Source of the DNA: Gammaproteobacteria bacterium
Lineage (GTDB): Bacteria; Pseudomonadota; Gammaproteobacteria; Chromatiales; Chromatiaceae
Assembly (NCBI GenBank): GCA_009928645.1
Contig: SACH01000004.1
Location: forward strand, 1-64,000
Direction: 5' to 3'
Length of the DNA: 64,000 bases
A model generated the notes under the pieces. That model was not told the origin of the DNA, ran no database searches, and saw only the letters and a list, made by a program, of their open reading frames with translations. Within the stretch, counting starts at the first letter, position 1, and the number at the start of each line of letters is the position of its first letter. The position numbers and the translations under genes were made by a program. This document shows positions 1-8,527 of the stretch, in pieces.

Positions 1-294
1 AGTCTCGATGCCCAGGTCATCCCCGAGGACATCAGCAACCACGGCCAGGTGGATCTCACCGTCAGGATCGCCGGCTACACCTATGTCATGGAGATCAAGC
101 TGCGGCGCGACGCCCTCCCGGCCGATCCCGCCGACCCAGGCGGCGCCAACCCGGCCCTCGCCCAGATCCAGGCCCGCGGTTACAGTGACAAGTACCGTGG
201 TGCTCCCGGCAAGGGCTTGTTCGAGGTCGGTCTGGTGTTTGGCCGCGCGGAACGTAACCTCTTTCAGGCCGATTGGCGGGCGGTGGGGGGCTGA
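1..294 (+). CDS. C-terminal fragment of a PD-(D/E)XK nuclease-superfamily protein
   Basis: The reading frame is open from the first base of the window and ends at TGA 292-294, so only the last 97 residues are visible. The segment VDLTVRIAGYTYVMEIKL carries the D...ExK core of PD-(D/E)XK nuclease folds. It resembles the C-terminal domain of the AAA-ATPase-like proteins that end in such a nuclease domain. In that family an N-terminal ATPase region lies upstream, which here would be outside the window. The GTG at 49 is internal to the frame and is not a start. Substrate and role are unknown; a defence or mobile-element origin is possible but not shown. Nothing recognisable lies in the 110 bp between this gene and xerC, which converges on it. 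Confidence 0.6.
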   Translation, partial: SLDAQVIPEDISNHGQVDLTVRIAGYTYVMEIKLRRDALPADPADPGGANPALAQIQARGYSDKYRGAPGKGLFEVGLVFGRAERNLFQADWRAVGG

Positions 295-404
295 GAGGTG
301 GAGACCGGGCCGGCAAAGGGGACCTCAGCCAGTCCGCTTTAGCCAGTACGCTCATAAAGTAGTTCTTGTGTGAGCCCATGTCACAGGACGCGGGGATTCA
401 GCCA

Positions 405-1469
405 TCAAGCCTCGCCGTCGGTGTCCTTACGCCGCGCCCGGGGGTGGGCCTGGTCATAGACCTGGGCCAGGTGCTGGAAGTCCAGATGGGTGTAGATCTG
501 GGTGGTGGCGATGTTGGCGTGGCCAAGAAGTTCCTGCACCGCACGCAGGTCGCTGGAGGATTCCAGCAGGTGGCTGGCGAAGGAGTGGCGCAGCAGGTGA
601 GGGTGCAGGTGGCGGCCGGCGCCCCGTTCCATCGCCCAGCGGGCGAGGCGTTGCTCGACGGTGCGGGGGTGGATGCGCCGCCCGCGCTGACTGACGAAGA
701 GGGCGGGCTCATCGGCGGCGGCGAGCAGGCCGCGGACCTCGCGCCAGCGCTTGACCGCCGCCAGGGCCTGGGCGCCCACGGGGACCCGGCGGCGCTTGGC
801 GCCCTTGCCCAGGACCTCCAGGCTGGCGTCCTCCAGGTCGATGTCGTTGAGGTTGACCGACACCAGTTCCGCCAGGCGCAGGCCGCTGGAGTAGAAGAGC
901 TCGATCATGGCCTGGTCCCGGAGGGCGAGGGGATCCTCGTCCGGGGCCTGGTCGAGGAGGGCGCAGAGGCCGTCGGCCTCGAAGGTCACCGGCAGCTTGC
1001 GTTCGCTCTTGGGGGCGCGGACGCCCTGGGCGGGGTTGAAGCCCAGCCGGCCCTCCCGCAGCAGATAGCGGAAAAAGCTGCGCAGGGCGGACAGTTCCCG
1101 CTGCAGGGTCTTGCCGCCGGCCCCGGCACGATGACGCCAGGCGACGTAGCGACGCACCTCGTCGGTGGTCATGCGCGTCCAGTCCGTCCCCAGGCCGGCG
1201 CCCTCCCGCCAGGCGGCGATGCCGGTCAGGTCGCGGCGGTAATTGCTCAGGGTGTGGGGGGAGAGGCGCCGCTCGTGGCCAAGATGTGCCAGGAAGGCGT
1301 CCACGTCGGGGGAGTCGCTGGTTGTGCCGCCAGTATCGCCGGTCACACCAGGGCTGACGTCGGCGCTGTCGTTGCCTCGGGCGCTCGGACTGGCACCGGC
1401 ACCAACCCTGCCCGAGACACGCGCGCTTTTGTCCGGGCGGTCACCACCAGGGATTCCGGGCTCAGGCAT
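405..1469 (-). CDS. xerC: Site-specific tyrosine recombinase XerC
   Basis: XerC acts with XerD at the dif site to resolve chromosome dimers before division. The 354-residue product has the N-terminal SAM-like core-binding region (about residues 55-145) and the catalytic domain (about 160-345). All catalytic residues are visible: R198 in [10 protein letters not shown]222, H291 and R294 in [10 protein letters not shown]317 in LGHAN, and the nucleophile Y326 in QIYTHLD. I start it at ATG 1469, which overlaps the end of the DUF484 gene by 8 bp. The open frame continues further upstream, but that part is antisense-like shadow. The first 55 residues are Gly/Asp/Ser-rich and exceed the usual 300-residue length, so the true start could be later. 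Gene order dapF-DUF484-xerC matches the E. coli neighbourhood. Confidence 0.93.
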   Translation of the reverse strand: MPEPGIPGGDRPDKSARVSGRVGAGASPSARGNDSADVSPGVTGDTGGTTSDSPDVDAFLAHLGHERRLSPHTLSNYRRDLTGIAAWREGAGLGTDWTRMTTDEVRRYVAWRHRAGAGGKTLQRELSALRSFFRYLLREGRLGFNPAQGVRAPKSERKLPVTFEADGLCALLDQAPDEDPLALRDQAMIELFYSSGLRLAELVSVNLNDIDLEDASLEVLGKGAKRRRVPVGAQALAAVKRWREVRGLLAAADEPALFVSQRGRRIHPRTVEQRLARWAMERGAGRHLHPHLLRHSFASHLLESSSDLRAVQELLGHANIATTQIYTHLDFQHLAQVYDQAHPRARRKDTDGEA

Positions 1470-2217
1470 GATCCGGCCCTTGCCGCTCCAGGGCGATGAG
1501 GCAGGCGCCGACCAGTTCGCCCAGGCGGTGGAGTTGCTCCGTGCCCATGTCCGGGGCGAAGCGGGTCGGGTCCGCGCTGCCGATGGCCAGGAGCCCCTCC
1601 TGGCTCGGGGTGCGGAGGGGAATGAGGGCCGCGGACTGGATCGGGCGGCTGGTGGTTGGAAAGAGGGCGTCGGCGCTGGCCGGGTCCAGGGGACCGCATT
1701 GCACAGGAATCTGGGCATGGACCTGGGCCGCGGCAGAAACCTGGACCTGGTCGGGTCCCTGTGGCCGGGCGGGTAATTCGACCTGGGCCGGGATGGGGTC
1801 ACCCGGGGGGGGGCGGTCCGGCGGTCGGTCCATCCCCATCCTCAGCGGCCCCAACTCGCCGGGAAAGATCAGGCTGACGGCCTCGGTGTCAAATTCCCGG
1901 CACAGACCCACCCTGAGCACGGCTTCCAGGGCAGGTCGGTCAGCGGCCAGGATGAGCTGGATGGTCAAGTGGTGCAGTCGCCCCGCCAGGGTCTCGTTAT
2001 CCCGGGCCCGGGCGATGAGTTGTGCCAACAGCCGCCGTTCGCCTTCTACCTGGGCGCGCAGCAGGCCCATCTGATGTTCCACCAGGGACAGGGTGCCCGC
2101 CGGGCCATGGGGCAGGCGCAGCCGGGTGGTCAGTTCGGGGTGGCGGAGAAAGAAGTCAGGGTCGGCCTCCAGGAAGGCGGCAACCTGTGCTTCTTCGGCC
2201 GGTAGCTTCAGGGTCAT
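1462..2217 (-). CDS. DUF484 family protein (YigA-like)
   Basis: This is the conserved companion of dapF and xerC in gammaproteobacteria, with a predicted helical N-terminus and a GAF-like C-terminal region; its function is not established. The 251-residue product begins [19 protein letters not shown] and has the family features DFFLRHPEL and [14 protein letters not shown] chose ATG 2217 because it forms an ATGA overlap with the stop of the small upstream ORF; a GTG at 2223 is the alternative. An unusual Pro/Gln-rich stretch (about residues 135-180, [14 protein letters not shown] onward with repeated QV/QVE motifs) interrupts the GAF-like region. It looks like an in-frame low-complexity insertion. 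The gene overlaps xerC by 8 bp, so the operon is probably translated in a coupled way. Confidence 0.85.
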   Translation of the reverse strand: MTLKLPAEEAQVAAFLEADPDFFLRHPELTTRLRLPHGPAGTLSLVEHQMGLLRAQVEGERRLLAQLIARARDNETLAGRLHHLTIQLILAADRPALEAVLRVGLCREFDTEAVSLIFPGELGPLRMGMDRPPDRPPPGDPIPAQVELPARPQGPDQVQVSAAAQVHAQIPVQCGPLDPASADALFPTTSRPIQSAALIPLRTPSQEGLLAIGSADPTRFAPDMGTEQLHRLGELVGACLIALERQGPDHA

Positions 2218-2426
2218 CGCCACATCTCCGCGGTCACCAGGCGGCTGATCAGCCGCTCGCCTTTCCTGGTCGGCGTGATAGTCACGGGATCATCTTTCAT
2301 TATCAGAGGGGTGGCGTGCCTCCTCATGATACTTTGCCCGTTCACGATTCTCCTCGTGTCCATGGTCACCAGACGGTTCATCAGCCGCTCGCCTCTCATG
2401 AGCCAGGTCGTGGCGGGGGCGGTCAT
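2214..2426 (-). CDS. Small ORF coupled by ATGA overlaps between dapF and DUF484
   Basis: A 70-residue basic ORF fills the gap between dapF and the DUF484 gene. Its ATG (2426-2424) overlaps the dapF stop as ATGA, and its TGA (2216-2214) overlaps the DUF484 ATG in the same way. Ribosomes could therefore pass from gene to gene. The product carries an internal duplication: [15 protein letters not shown] near residues 12-26 and [15 protein letters not shown] at the C-terminus, 44 codons apart. The same duplication is visible in DNA. I recognise no domain, signal peptide or membrane segment. It may be a genuine small protein, or a spacer created by duplication that happens to keep translation coupled. 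I know of no equivalent in E. coli at this position. Confidence 0.45.
   Translation of the reverse strand: MTAPATTWLMRGERLMNRLVTMDTRRIVNGQSIMRRHATPLIMKDDPVTITPTRKGERLISRLVTAEMWR
2232..2395. repeat. Imperfect 32-bp direct repeat
   Basis: Copies at 2232-2263 and 2364-2395 match at 28 of 32 positions and share the core atcagccgctcgcct. They are exactly 132 bp apart, a multiple of three, so the repeat stays in frame in the small ORF on the minus strand. Confidence 0.8.
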
Positions 2427-3313
2427 AGCTGGATCTCCCCGGTAAAGACGGTGACCGCTGGGCCCGTCATCCACACCGGCTGGTCGTCACCTGCCCAGCA
2501 AATGACTAGGTCACCACCGGGGAGGCTGACCCGCACCCGTTCCGCCAGCAGGCCAAGCCGGCGACCCACCGCCACCGCGGCGCAGGCCCCGGTGCCACAG
2601 GCCAGGGTCTCCCCGGCGCCCCGTTCGTAGACCCGCAACCGGATCCGGTCCGGGGCGAGGACCTGCATGAAACCGACGTTCACCCGGCGGGGAAACTGGG
2701 GATGCCGCTCGATGCGGGGGCCGAGCCGCTCCACCGGGGCCTGGTCCAGGTCGCCGACGCGGAGTACGGCATGGGGGTTGCCCATGGAGACAGCGCCAAT
2801 GCGCAGGCTTTCGCCCTCGACCTCCAGGTCGTAGTCATTCGCTTCCGCCAGGTCGATGGCGTTTGCTGTCGCCGTCACCCCCGGCCCGGCCATCGCCGGC
2901 CGCGCCGCAGGGGCCAGAAAAGGGATGCGTGCGGGGAGGAAGATCGGCGGCCCCATGTCAACCCGTACCTGCCCGTCCGGCTCGATGTAGAGGCGGATGG
3001 GGCCGGCGGTGGTACCCACCGGGATCTCGGTCTTGGCCGTTAGCCCCTGGTCGCGCACGAAGCGTGCGAAGCAGCGGGCGCCATTGCCGCACTGCTCCAC
3101 CTCGGAGCCATCGGCGTTGAAGATGCGATAGTGGAAATCGGTCCCGACCAGGCGGGGGGGTTCCACCAGCAGGATCTGATCGCAGCCAACGCCGAAGCGG
3201 CGATCCGCCAGGAAGCGGCACTGCTCCGGGCTCAGGCCCACCGCCTGTCCGACGCCGTCGCAGACGACGAAGTCGTTACCCAAACCCTGCATCTTGGTGA
3301 AGCGCAGCTTCAT
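2423..3313 (-). CDS. dapF: Diaminopimelate epimerase
   Basis: DapF converts LL- to meso-diaminopimelate in the lysine and peptidoglycan pathway, in the cytoplasm and without cofactor. The 296-residue product has the two-domain DapF pattern. One active-site cysteine, C75, lies in [12 protein letters not shown] and the other, C239, in [12 protein letters not shown]. The N-terminus [17 protein letters not shown] is typical. It is slightly longer than the usual 275 residues because of an Ala/Pro-rich loop near 130-150. It is the first gene of the operon with the small ORF, DUF484 and xerC, and its stop overlaps the next start as ATGA. dapA of the same pathway is elsewhere in the window (22557). 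Confidence 0.97.
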   Translation of the reverse strand: MKLRFTKMQGLGNDFVVCDGVGQAVGLSPEQCRFLADRRFGVGCDQILLVEPPRLVGTDFHYRIFNADGSEVEQCGNGARCFARFVRDQGLTAKTEIPVGTTAGPIRLYIEPDGQVRVDMGPPIFLPARIPFLAPAARPAMAGPGVTATANAIDLAEANDYDLEVEGESLRIGAVSMGNPHAVLRVGDLDQAPVERLGPRIERHPQFPRRVNVGFMQVLAPDRIRLRVYERGAGETLACGTGACAAVAVGRRLGLLAERVRVSLPGGDLVICWAGDDQPVWMTGPAVTVFTGEIQL

Positions 3314-3927
3314 CCCCGCGTCCTCCGCCCTGGCCAGGGGAGTGAGGATAAGCTCATGATTTTGATCCCGGTGCGCATCTCAGCCTCGCGGTGATTTCCA
3401 GGAAGACGCTGACCAGCAGCCTTATCAACAAGACGCTGGCATTGTGGGCGATGCCTCGGGTTCTCACAAGCCAGTATCCCTGATAGCCAATCTGCATGAA
3501 ATCCCTGGGGTGAGTGTCCTCCGAAATGCCAGATCTGGCCCAAATCAGCCTAGGCTGATGGACTCTTTCATGTCCGCATCAGGATGTTAAGAGCATAAGC
3601 GTTAACTGATGTACCCGGTTTTGAGCTTTTTTGCCTGGATTCATGGTGAATAACCCGCCGAACCGCCGGATCACCGGGCGATGGGACGCACGCTTGCCCT
3701 TGACCAGGTTGCCTGGCATGCGCGTAAATTGTCCTCCCGACGCCCGGTATGCGCTTAGCTTGGTCGCTCCGCACAAGCTGATTCGCTCCGTATCAGGCAG
3801 GCCGTGCGTTCGGACCCCGGCCCTTGCGGGATTCGCCGGCCCGCAGGCCATGACCCGTCGTACCAGGCGCAACCGCCGGCGGCCCCGCGGTATCCAGGTC
3901 GCTACCGACCCAGACAACGGAGGACAC
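3314..3927. other. Intergenic region between divergent dapF and the pyruvate oxidoreductase operon
   Basis: These 614 bp separate two divergent operons and must hold both promoters. I see no convincing gene: the open frames here are short, or are in-frame extensions upstream of the real porG start. A weak palindrome, gttaagagcataagcgttaac at 3587-3607 (half-sites gttaa/ttaac), might be an operator. A Shine-Dalgarno-like ggagga at 3919-3924 serves the gene at 3928. Confidence 0.4.
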
Positions 3928-4545
3928 ATGTTCCAGGTCCGTATCCATGGCCGCGGGGGCCAGGGCGTCGTTACCGGCGCCGAAATGCTCTCCATTGCCG
4001 CCTTTCTCGAAGGCAAGCATGCCCAAGCCTTTCCCAGCTTCGGTTCCGAGCGCACCGGCGCCCCGGTGGTCGCCTTCTGCCGCATCGACACCAAGGAGAT
4101 CCGGCTGCGGGAGCCCATCATGGCCCCGGATGCCATCATCATCCAGGACCCTACCCTGCTGCATCAGGTGGACGTCTTCCAGGGGCTCAAGGCCGATGGC
4201 TTCGTCCTCATCAACTCCGCCAAGAGCTTCGACGACCTGGGGATCGACGAGGTAGCGGCCCGGCTACTCCCTGAGCGCCATGCCTGCGTCCCGGCCACCG
4301 AGATCGCCCTCAAGCACCTGGGGCGGCCCCTGCCCAACGCCGTGCTGCTCGGCGCCTTCTCCGGTCTGGCGGGGGAAATCTCCCTGCCGTCGGTGGTCTC
4401 CGCCATCCGGGACAAATTCACCGGTAAGGTCGCCGAGGGCAATATCGCCGCCGCCGCCGCCGCCTTTGAGCAGGTCAGGGCCCAGCTCGCCGCCTGCCAG
4501 CAGGTCAAGGAGCAACACGTTGCCCACCACCAGGAGGCCCGCTGA
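3928..4545 (+). CDS. porG: Pyruvate:ferredoxin oxidoreductase, gamma subunit
   Basis: This is the gamma (domain III) subunit of a multi-subunit 2-oxoacid:ferredoxin oxidoreductase, which makes acetyl-CoA, CO2 and reduced ferredoxin from pyruvate and can run in reverse with strong reductants. The 205-residue product starts MFQVRIHGRGGQGVVTGAEM, the hallmark glycine-rich N-terminus of the family, and continues with AFPSFGSERTGAPV. I start at ATG 3928, seven bases after ggagga; the frame is open further upstream but carries no homology there. It overlaps the alpha gene by one base (TGATGG), which supports coupled translation. Subunit order gamma-alpha-beta is followed by a flavoprotein-ferredoxin. 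The substrate is inferred as pyruvate mainly from the alpha subunit. Confidence 0.93.
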   Translation: MFQVRIHGRGGQGVVTGAEMLSIAAFLEGKHAQAFPSFGSERTGAPVVAFCRIDTKEIRLREPIMAPDAIIIQDPTLLHQVDVFQGLKADGFVLINSAKSFDDLGIDEVAARLLPERHACVPATEIALKHLGRPLPNAVLLGAFSGLAGEISLPSVVSAIRDKFTGKVAEGNIAAAAAAFEQVRAQLAACQQVKEQHVAHHQEAR

Positions 4546-5798
4546 TGGCCCTCAAGCAAATCGAAGGTTCCCATGGCGTCGCCGAGGCCGTTGCCCTCTG
4601 CCGGCCCGAGGTCATCTGCGCCTACCCCATCAGTCCCCAGACCCACATCGTCGAGGGCCTGGGGGGGATGGTGAAGGCGGGTGAGCTGAATGCCGAGTTC
4701 CTCAATGTCGAGTCCGAGTTCGCCGCCATGTCGGTGGCCATCGGCGCCTCGGCGGCCGGGGCGCGGACCTACACCGCCACCGCCTCTCAGGGCCTGCTGT
4801 TCATGGTCGAGGCGGTCTACAACGCCGCCGGTCTGGGTCTGCCCATCGTCATGACCGTGGCCAACCGCGCCATCGGCGCCCCCATCAACATCTGGAACGA
4901 TCACAGCGACACCATGAGCCAGCGCGACTGCGGCTGGCTGCAACTCTTCGCCGAGACCAACCAGGAGGCCCTGGACCTGCACATCCAGGCCTTCAAGATC
5001 GCCGAGGAGCTGTCCCTGCCGGTGATGGTGTGCATGGACGGCTTCATCCTCACCCACGCCTACGAGCGCCTGGACGTCCCCGACCAGGAGCGGGTGGACA
5101 ACTTCCTGCCACCCTTCGAGCCGCGCCAGGTCCTGGACCCGGCGGCCCCCCTGTCCATCGGCGCCATGGTCGGCCCCGAGGCCTATACCGAGGTGCGCTA
5201 CCTGGCCCATCTCAAGCAGCGCCGTGCCCTGGACCTGATCCCCCGGGTAGCGGCGGAGTTCAAGGCCATGTTCGGGCGCGACTCAGGAGGCCTCATCCGC
5301 CCCTACCGGCTGGAGGGGGCACGGACGGCGGTGGTGGCCTTGGGTTCGGTGCTGGGCACCATCAAGGACACCGTCGACCAGTTGCGGGAGGCGGGTCATT
5401 GCATCGGCGTTCTGGGTATCTCTTCCTTTCGCCCTTTCCCCCTCGAAGCGGTGCGCTATGCCTTGCGCGATGTCGAACGGGTCATCGTCGTCGAGAAGTG
5501 CTTCGCCGTCGGTGTCGGCGGCATCATGGCAATCAATGTCCGCCTGGCCCTGGACGGCACCCGTCAGCCGGTCCGCACCCTCGTCGCCGGACTCGGCGGG
5601 CGCGCCATCACCATGGACAGCCTGGCCCGCGCCTTCCAGCGGGGCATGGCGGACCAACTCGAGGCCATGACCTTCCTCGATCTCGACGAGGCCCTGGTGG
5701 AGCGGGTCTTGGAGCGCGAGCGCCTGACGCGCCGCTCCGGCCCCTCCGCCGAGGCCATTCTCCGGGAAGTCGGCGCCATCGCCGCCAAGATCGCCTGA
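4545..5798 (+). CDS. porA: Pyruvate:ferredoxin oxidoreductase, alpha subunit
   Basis: This 417-residue alpha subunit contains the pyrimidine-binding TPP fold (about residues 10-230) followed by the transketolase C-terminal-like domain II. Visible family motifs include AYPISPQTHI near residue 27, VESEFAAMSVAIGAS, and NIWNDHSDTMSQRDCGW, the last typical of archaeal/Thermotoga-type pyruvate enzymes rather than 2-oxoglutarate enzymes. The ATG overlaps the gamma-gene stop. It works with the beta subunit to decarboxylate pyruvate and pass electrons to ferredoxin. In a phototroph or chemolithotroph it could serve acetate assimilation by reductive carboxylation of acetyl-CoA. Direction cannot be read from sequence. 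Confidence 0.93.
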   Translation: MALKQIEGSHGVAEAVALCRPEVICAYPISPQTHIVEGLGGMVKAGELNAEFLNVESEFAAMSVAIGASAAGARTYTATASQGLLFMVEAVYNAAGLGLPIVMTVANRAIGAPINIWNDHSDTMSQRDCGWLQLFAETNQEALDLHIQAFKIAEELSLPVMVCMDGFILTHAYERLDVPDQERVDNFLPPFEPRQVLDPAAPLSIGAMVGPEAYTEVRYLAHLKQRRALDLIPRVAAEFKAMFGRDSGGLIRPYRLEGARTAVVALGSVLGTIKDTVDQLREAGHCIGVLGISSFRPFPLEAVRYALRDVERVIVVEKCFAVGVGGIMAINVRLALDGTRQPVRTLVAGLGGRAITMDSLARAFQRGMADQLEAMTFLDLDEALVERVLERERLTRRSGPSAEAILREVGAIAAKIA

Positions 5799-5808
5799 GG
5801 GGGACACC

Positions 5809-6816
5809 ATGAGCTACCAACCCGTCCGCTTCTACCAGACCGGCACCTTCACCGTCGGTAACCGCCTCCTCGACGAGGACGATCGCAGCGTCCAGGCCCT
5901 GCCGGTGCGCACCAACTCCCTCAATTCCGGGCACCGCGCCTGCCAGGGCTGCGGAGAGGCCCTGGGGGCGCGCTATGCCATCGACGCCGCCATGGCCGCC
6001 TCCGATCGCCAGTTGATCGCCGCCAACGCCACCGGCTGCCTGGAGGTCTTCTCCACCCCCTATCCCGAGACCTCCTGGCAGATCCCCTGGATTCATTCCC
6101 TGTTCGGCAATACCGCCGCGGTGGCCACCGGCATCGCCGCGGCCCTGCGCATCAAGGGCCGCTCCCAGGTGCGCGTGGTGGCCCAGGGCGGTGACGGCGG
6201 CACCACCGACATCGGCTTCGGTTGCCTGTCCGGGATGTTCGAGCGCAACGACGATGTTCTCTACATCTGTTACGACAACGAGGCCTACATGAACACCGGC
6301 GTCCAGCGCTCCTCGGCGACGCCGCCGGCCGCGCGCACCGCCACCACCCTGCCGGTGGGTCCGGAGCCAGGCAACGTCTTTGGCCAGGGGAAGAACGTCC
6401 CCGCCCTCGCCATGGCCCATGGCATCCCCTACGTCGCCACCGCCACCGTCGCCGATCTCCATGACCTGGAGTACAAGGTCAAGAAGGCCATCGGTATCCA
6501 TGGTGCCAAGTACCTCCATATCTTCGTTCCCTGTCCCCTGGGCTGGGGAGCGGCCTCCCACGACACCATCAAGCTGGCTCGCCTGGTCAAGGAATGCGGC
6601 CTCTTTCCGGTGTTCGAGGCCGAGCACGGCGAGGTCACCGGGGTGGCCAAGATCCGTAAGCCCATCCCGGTGGAGGACTATCTGCGACCCCAGCGCCGCT
6701 ACGCCCACCTCTTCGGCAAGACCCCGGCCACCGAGACCCTGGCCAGGATTCAGGCCATGGCCGACCGCAACATCCGCAAATTCGGCCTGCTCGCTGACCA
6801 GGGAGCCCGCCCATGA
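5809..6816 (+). CDS. porB: Pyruvate:ferredoxin oxidoreductase, beta subunit
   Basis: The 335-residue beta subunit binds the TPP diphosphate and one [4Fe-4S] cluster. The TPP/Mg motif GGDGGTTDIGFGCLSG followed by YDNEAYMNTG is intact. Candidate cluster cysteines are CQGCGE near residue 46, TGCLEV, and FVPCPLGWG toward the C-terminus. It begins 10 bp after porA and overlaps the next gene by 4 bp (ATGA at 6813), so all four genes form one transcription and translation unit. Length and motif spacing fit the family, with no sign of truncation. Confidence 0.94.
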   Translation: MSYQPVRFYQTGTFTVGNRLLDEDDRSVQALPVRTNSLNSGHRACQGCGEALGARYAIDAAMAASDRQLIAANATGCLEVFSTPYPETSWQIPWIHSLFGNTAAVATGIAAALRIKGRSQVRVVAQGGDGGTTDIGFGCLSGMFERNDDVLYICYDNEAYMNTGVQRSSATPPAARTATTLPVGPEPGNVFGQGKNVPALAMAHGIPYVATATVADLHDLEYKVKKAIGIHGAKYLHIFVPCPLGWGAASHDTIKLARLVKECGLFPVFEAEHGEVTGVAKIRKPIPVEDYLRPQRRYAHLFGKTPATETLARIQAMADRNIRKFGLLADQGARP

Positions 6817-8447
6817 CCACCGTCCAGCACAAACCCTTTGCCATCACCCTCAAGGTCGGCTCCTCCCTGGCCAACAAGACCGGCTCCTGGCGCACCTTCC
6901 GCCCGGTCTATCTCGACCGGATGCCGCCCTGCAACCACCAGTGCCCGGCGGGGGAGAACATCCAGGCCTGGCTCTTCCATGCCGAGGAGGGCAACTACGA
7001 GCAGGCCTGGCGGCAGATCATGGCCGACAACCCCTTCCCCGCCATCATGGGGCGGGTCTGCTACCACACCTGCGAGAGCGCCTGCAACCGCGGCCAGGTC
7101 GACCAGGCGGTGGGCATCAACGCCGTGGAGCGCTTCCTCGGCGATCAGGCCCTCAAGTATGGCTGGGCCATCGAACCGGGCAAACCGACGGGGAAGCGGG
7201 TCCTGGTGGTCGGTGCCGGTCCTGCCGGACTGTCCGCCGCTTATCACCTGGCGCGCCTGGGTCACGCCGTCACCGTGCTCGAGGCCAGCCCCAAGGCCGG
7301 GGGCATGATCCGTTATGGCATCCCCAAGTACCGCATGCCGCGGGAGAAGCTCAACGCCGAGATCCAGCGCATCCAGGCTATGGGGGTGGAGATTCGCCTC
7401 AACACCCGGGTGACTGATCTGCAACGGACCCTGGCGGAGGGTGGCTTCGATGCCTGTTTCCTGGCGCTCGGCCTGCAACTGGGCCAGCAACTGGCCATCC
7501 CCCAGACCGGCGGTCTGCCGGTCCTCGACGCCATTGGCGTGCTGCGGGCGGTGGAGTTGGAGGAACCGGTGGCCCTCCACGGCCATGTGGTGGTCAACGG
7601 CGGTGGTAATACCGCCATCGACGTCGCCCGCTCGGCCATCCGCCTGGGGGCCCTGTCGGTGACGGTGGTGGTGCGCCGCGGCCGTGAGTTCATGCCCGCC
7701 CATCCCTCGGAGATCCGCGAGGGGCTCGAAGAGGGCATGCGGCTGCTCAACCTACGCCAGATTACCGCCATCCAGGACCGCACCCTGACCCTGGAGGTCA
7801 TGGTGCCGGTGGAGGGCGGCCAGATCATCCGCAGCGGCCAGACCGAGATCCTCGAGGCCGACGTCCTGGTCCAGGCCTTTGGCCAGAGCGGTGACTTCGC
7901 CGCCTTTGAGCAGCTCCCCGGCCTGGTCATCGCCGACGGGGCGGTCCAGGTCGGCCCGGACCTGATGACCGGGGCGGCCGGCATCTTTGCTGGCGGGGAC
8001 ATGATCCCCTGGGCGCGCAACGCCACCGCGGCCATCGGTCTGGGTAAAAAGGCGGCCCGGCATATCGACGCCTGGCTGCGCGGGCAAGCGTATCGGCCCC
8101 GACCCAAGGCCGAGGTCGCCGACATCGGCAAGCTCAACACCTGGTATTACTCCGACGCCCCGCGCACCGTCCGCCCCCTGCTGGACGTGGTGCGCCGCAC
8201 CAGCGGTTTCGCCGAGGTGGTGGGCAACCTGGACGAGGGCAATGCCCTGTTCGAGGCGCGGCGCTGCATGAGCTGTGGCAACTGCTTCGAGTGCGACAAT
8301 TGCTATGGCGTCTGCCCCGACAACGCCGTCATCAAGCTGGGCCCGGGCAAGCGCTTTCGTTTCAACTATGACTACTGCAAGGGCTGCGGCATCTGCGCCG
8401 CCGAGTGCCCCTGCGGGGCGATCAAGATGGTGCCGGAGGAGATCTGA
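6813..8447 (+). CDS. FAD/NAD(P)-dependent oxidoreductase fused to a 2[4Fe-4S] ferredoxin domain (PorD-like electron-transfer partner)
   Basis: This 544-residue protein combines a GltD-like flavoprotein with a ferredoxin. Residues about 30-100 carry the N-terminal cysteine set CNHQCPAG and CYHTCESACNRG. Residues 130-440 hold an FAD-binding GAGPAGLSAAYHLARLG and an NAD(P)-binding GGGNTAIDVARSAIRLG. The last 90 residues contain CMSCGNCFECDNCYGVCP and CKGCGICAAECPCGAI, ligating two [4Fe-4S] clusters like the delta subunit of pyruvate:ferredoxin oxidoreductases. Its ATG overlaps the beta-gene stop. The simple reading is that it replaces porD and links the oxidoreductase directly to NAD(P)H. That electron route is inference from the fusion and the operon. 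Nucleotide specificity is not readable with confidence. Confidence 0.85.
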   Translation: MTTVQHKPFAITLKVGSSLANKTGSWRTFRPVYLDRMPPCNHQCPAGENIQAWLFHAEEGNYEQAWRQIMADNPFPAIMGRVCYHTCESACNRGQVDQAVGINAVERFLGDQALKYGWAIEPGKPTGKRVLVVGAGPAGLSAAYHLARLGHAVTVLEASPKAGGMIRYGIPKYRMPREKLNAEIQRIQAMGVEIRLNTRVTDLQRTLAEGGFDACFLALGLQLGQQLAIPQTGGLPVLDAIGVLRAVELEEPVALHGHVVVNGGGNTAIDVARSAIRLGALSVTVVVRRGREFMPAHPSEIREGLEEGMRLLNLRQITAIQDRTLTLEVMVPVEGGQIIRSGQTEILEADVLVQAFGQSGDFAAFEQLPGLVIADGAVQVGPDLMTGAAGIFAGGDMIPWARNATAAIGLGKKAARHIDAWLRGQAYRPRPKAEVADIGKLNTWYYSDAPRTVRPLLDVVRRTSGFAEVVGNLDEGNALFEARRCMSCGNCFECDNCYGVCPDNAVIKLGPGKRFRFNYDYCKGCGICAAECPCGAIKMVPEEI

Positions 8448-8527
8448 ATGTCGCTTGTCTTGTCGTGACTTTCACGCGAACCCTTACCCAAACCCTAATA
8501 CCCGTTGGCGGATCAGGAATCTTGTAG

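Noticed and set aside
366-1499. 377-codon plus-strand frame opposite xerC
   Set aside because: It lies wholly across the xerC catalytic domain, whose active-site residues are all visible on the other strand.
3631-3927. Upstream extension of the pyruvate oxidoreductase gamma subunit frame
   Set aside because: The conserved start MFQVRIHGRGGQG and a ribosome-binding site place the start at 3928; the extension is Arg/Pro-rich and not conserved.
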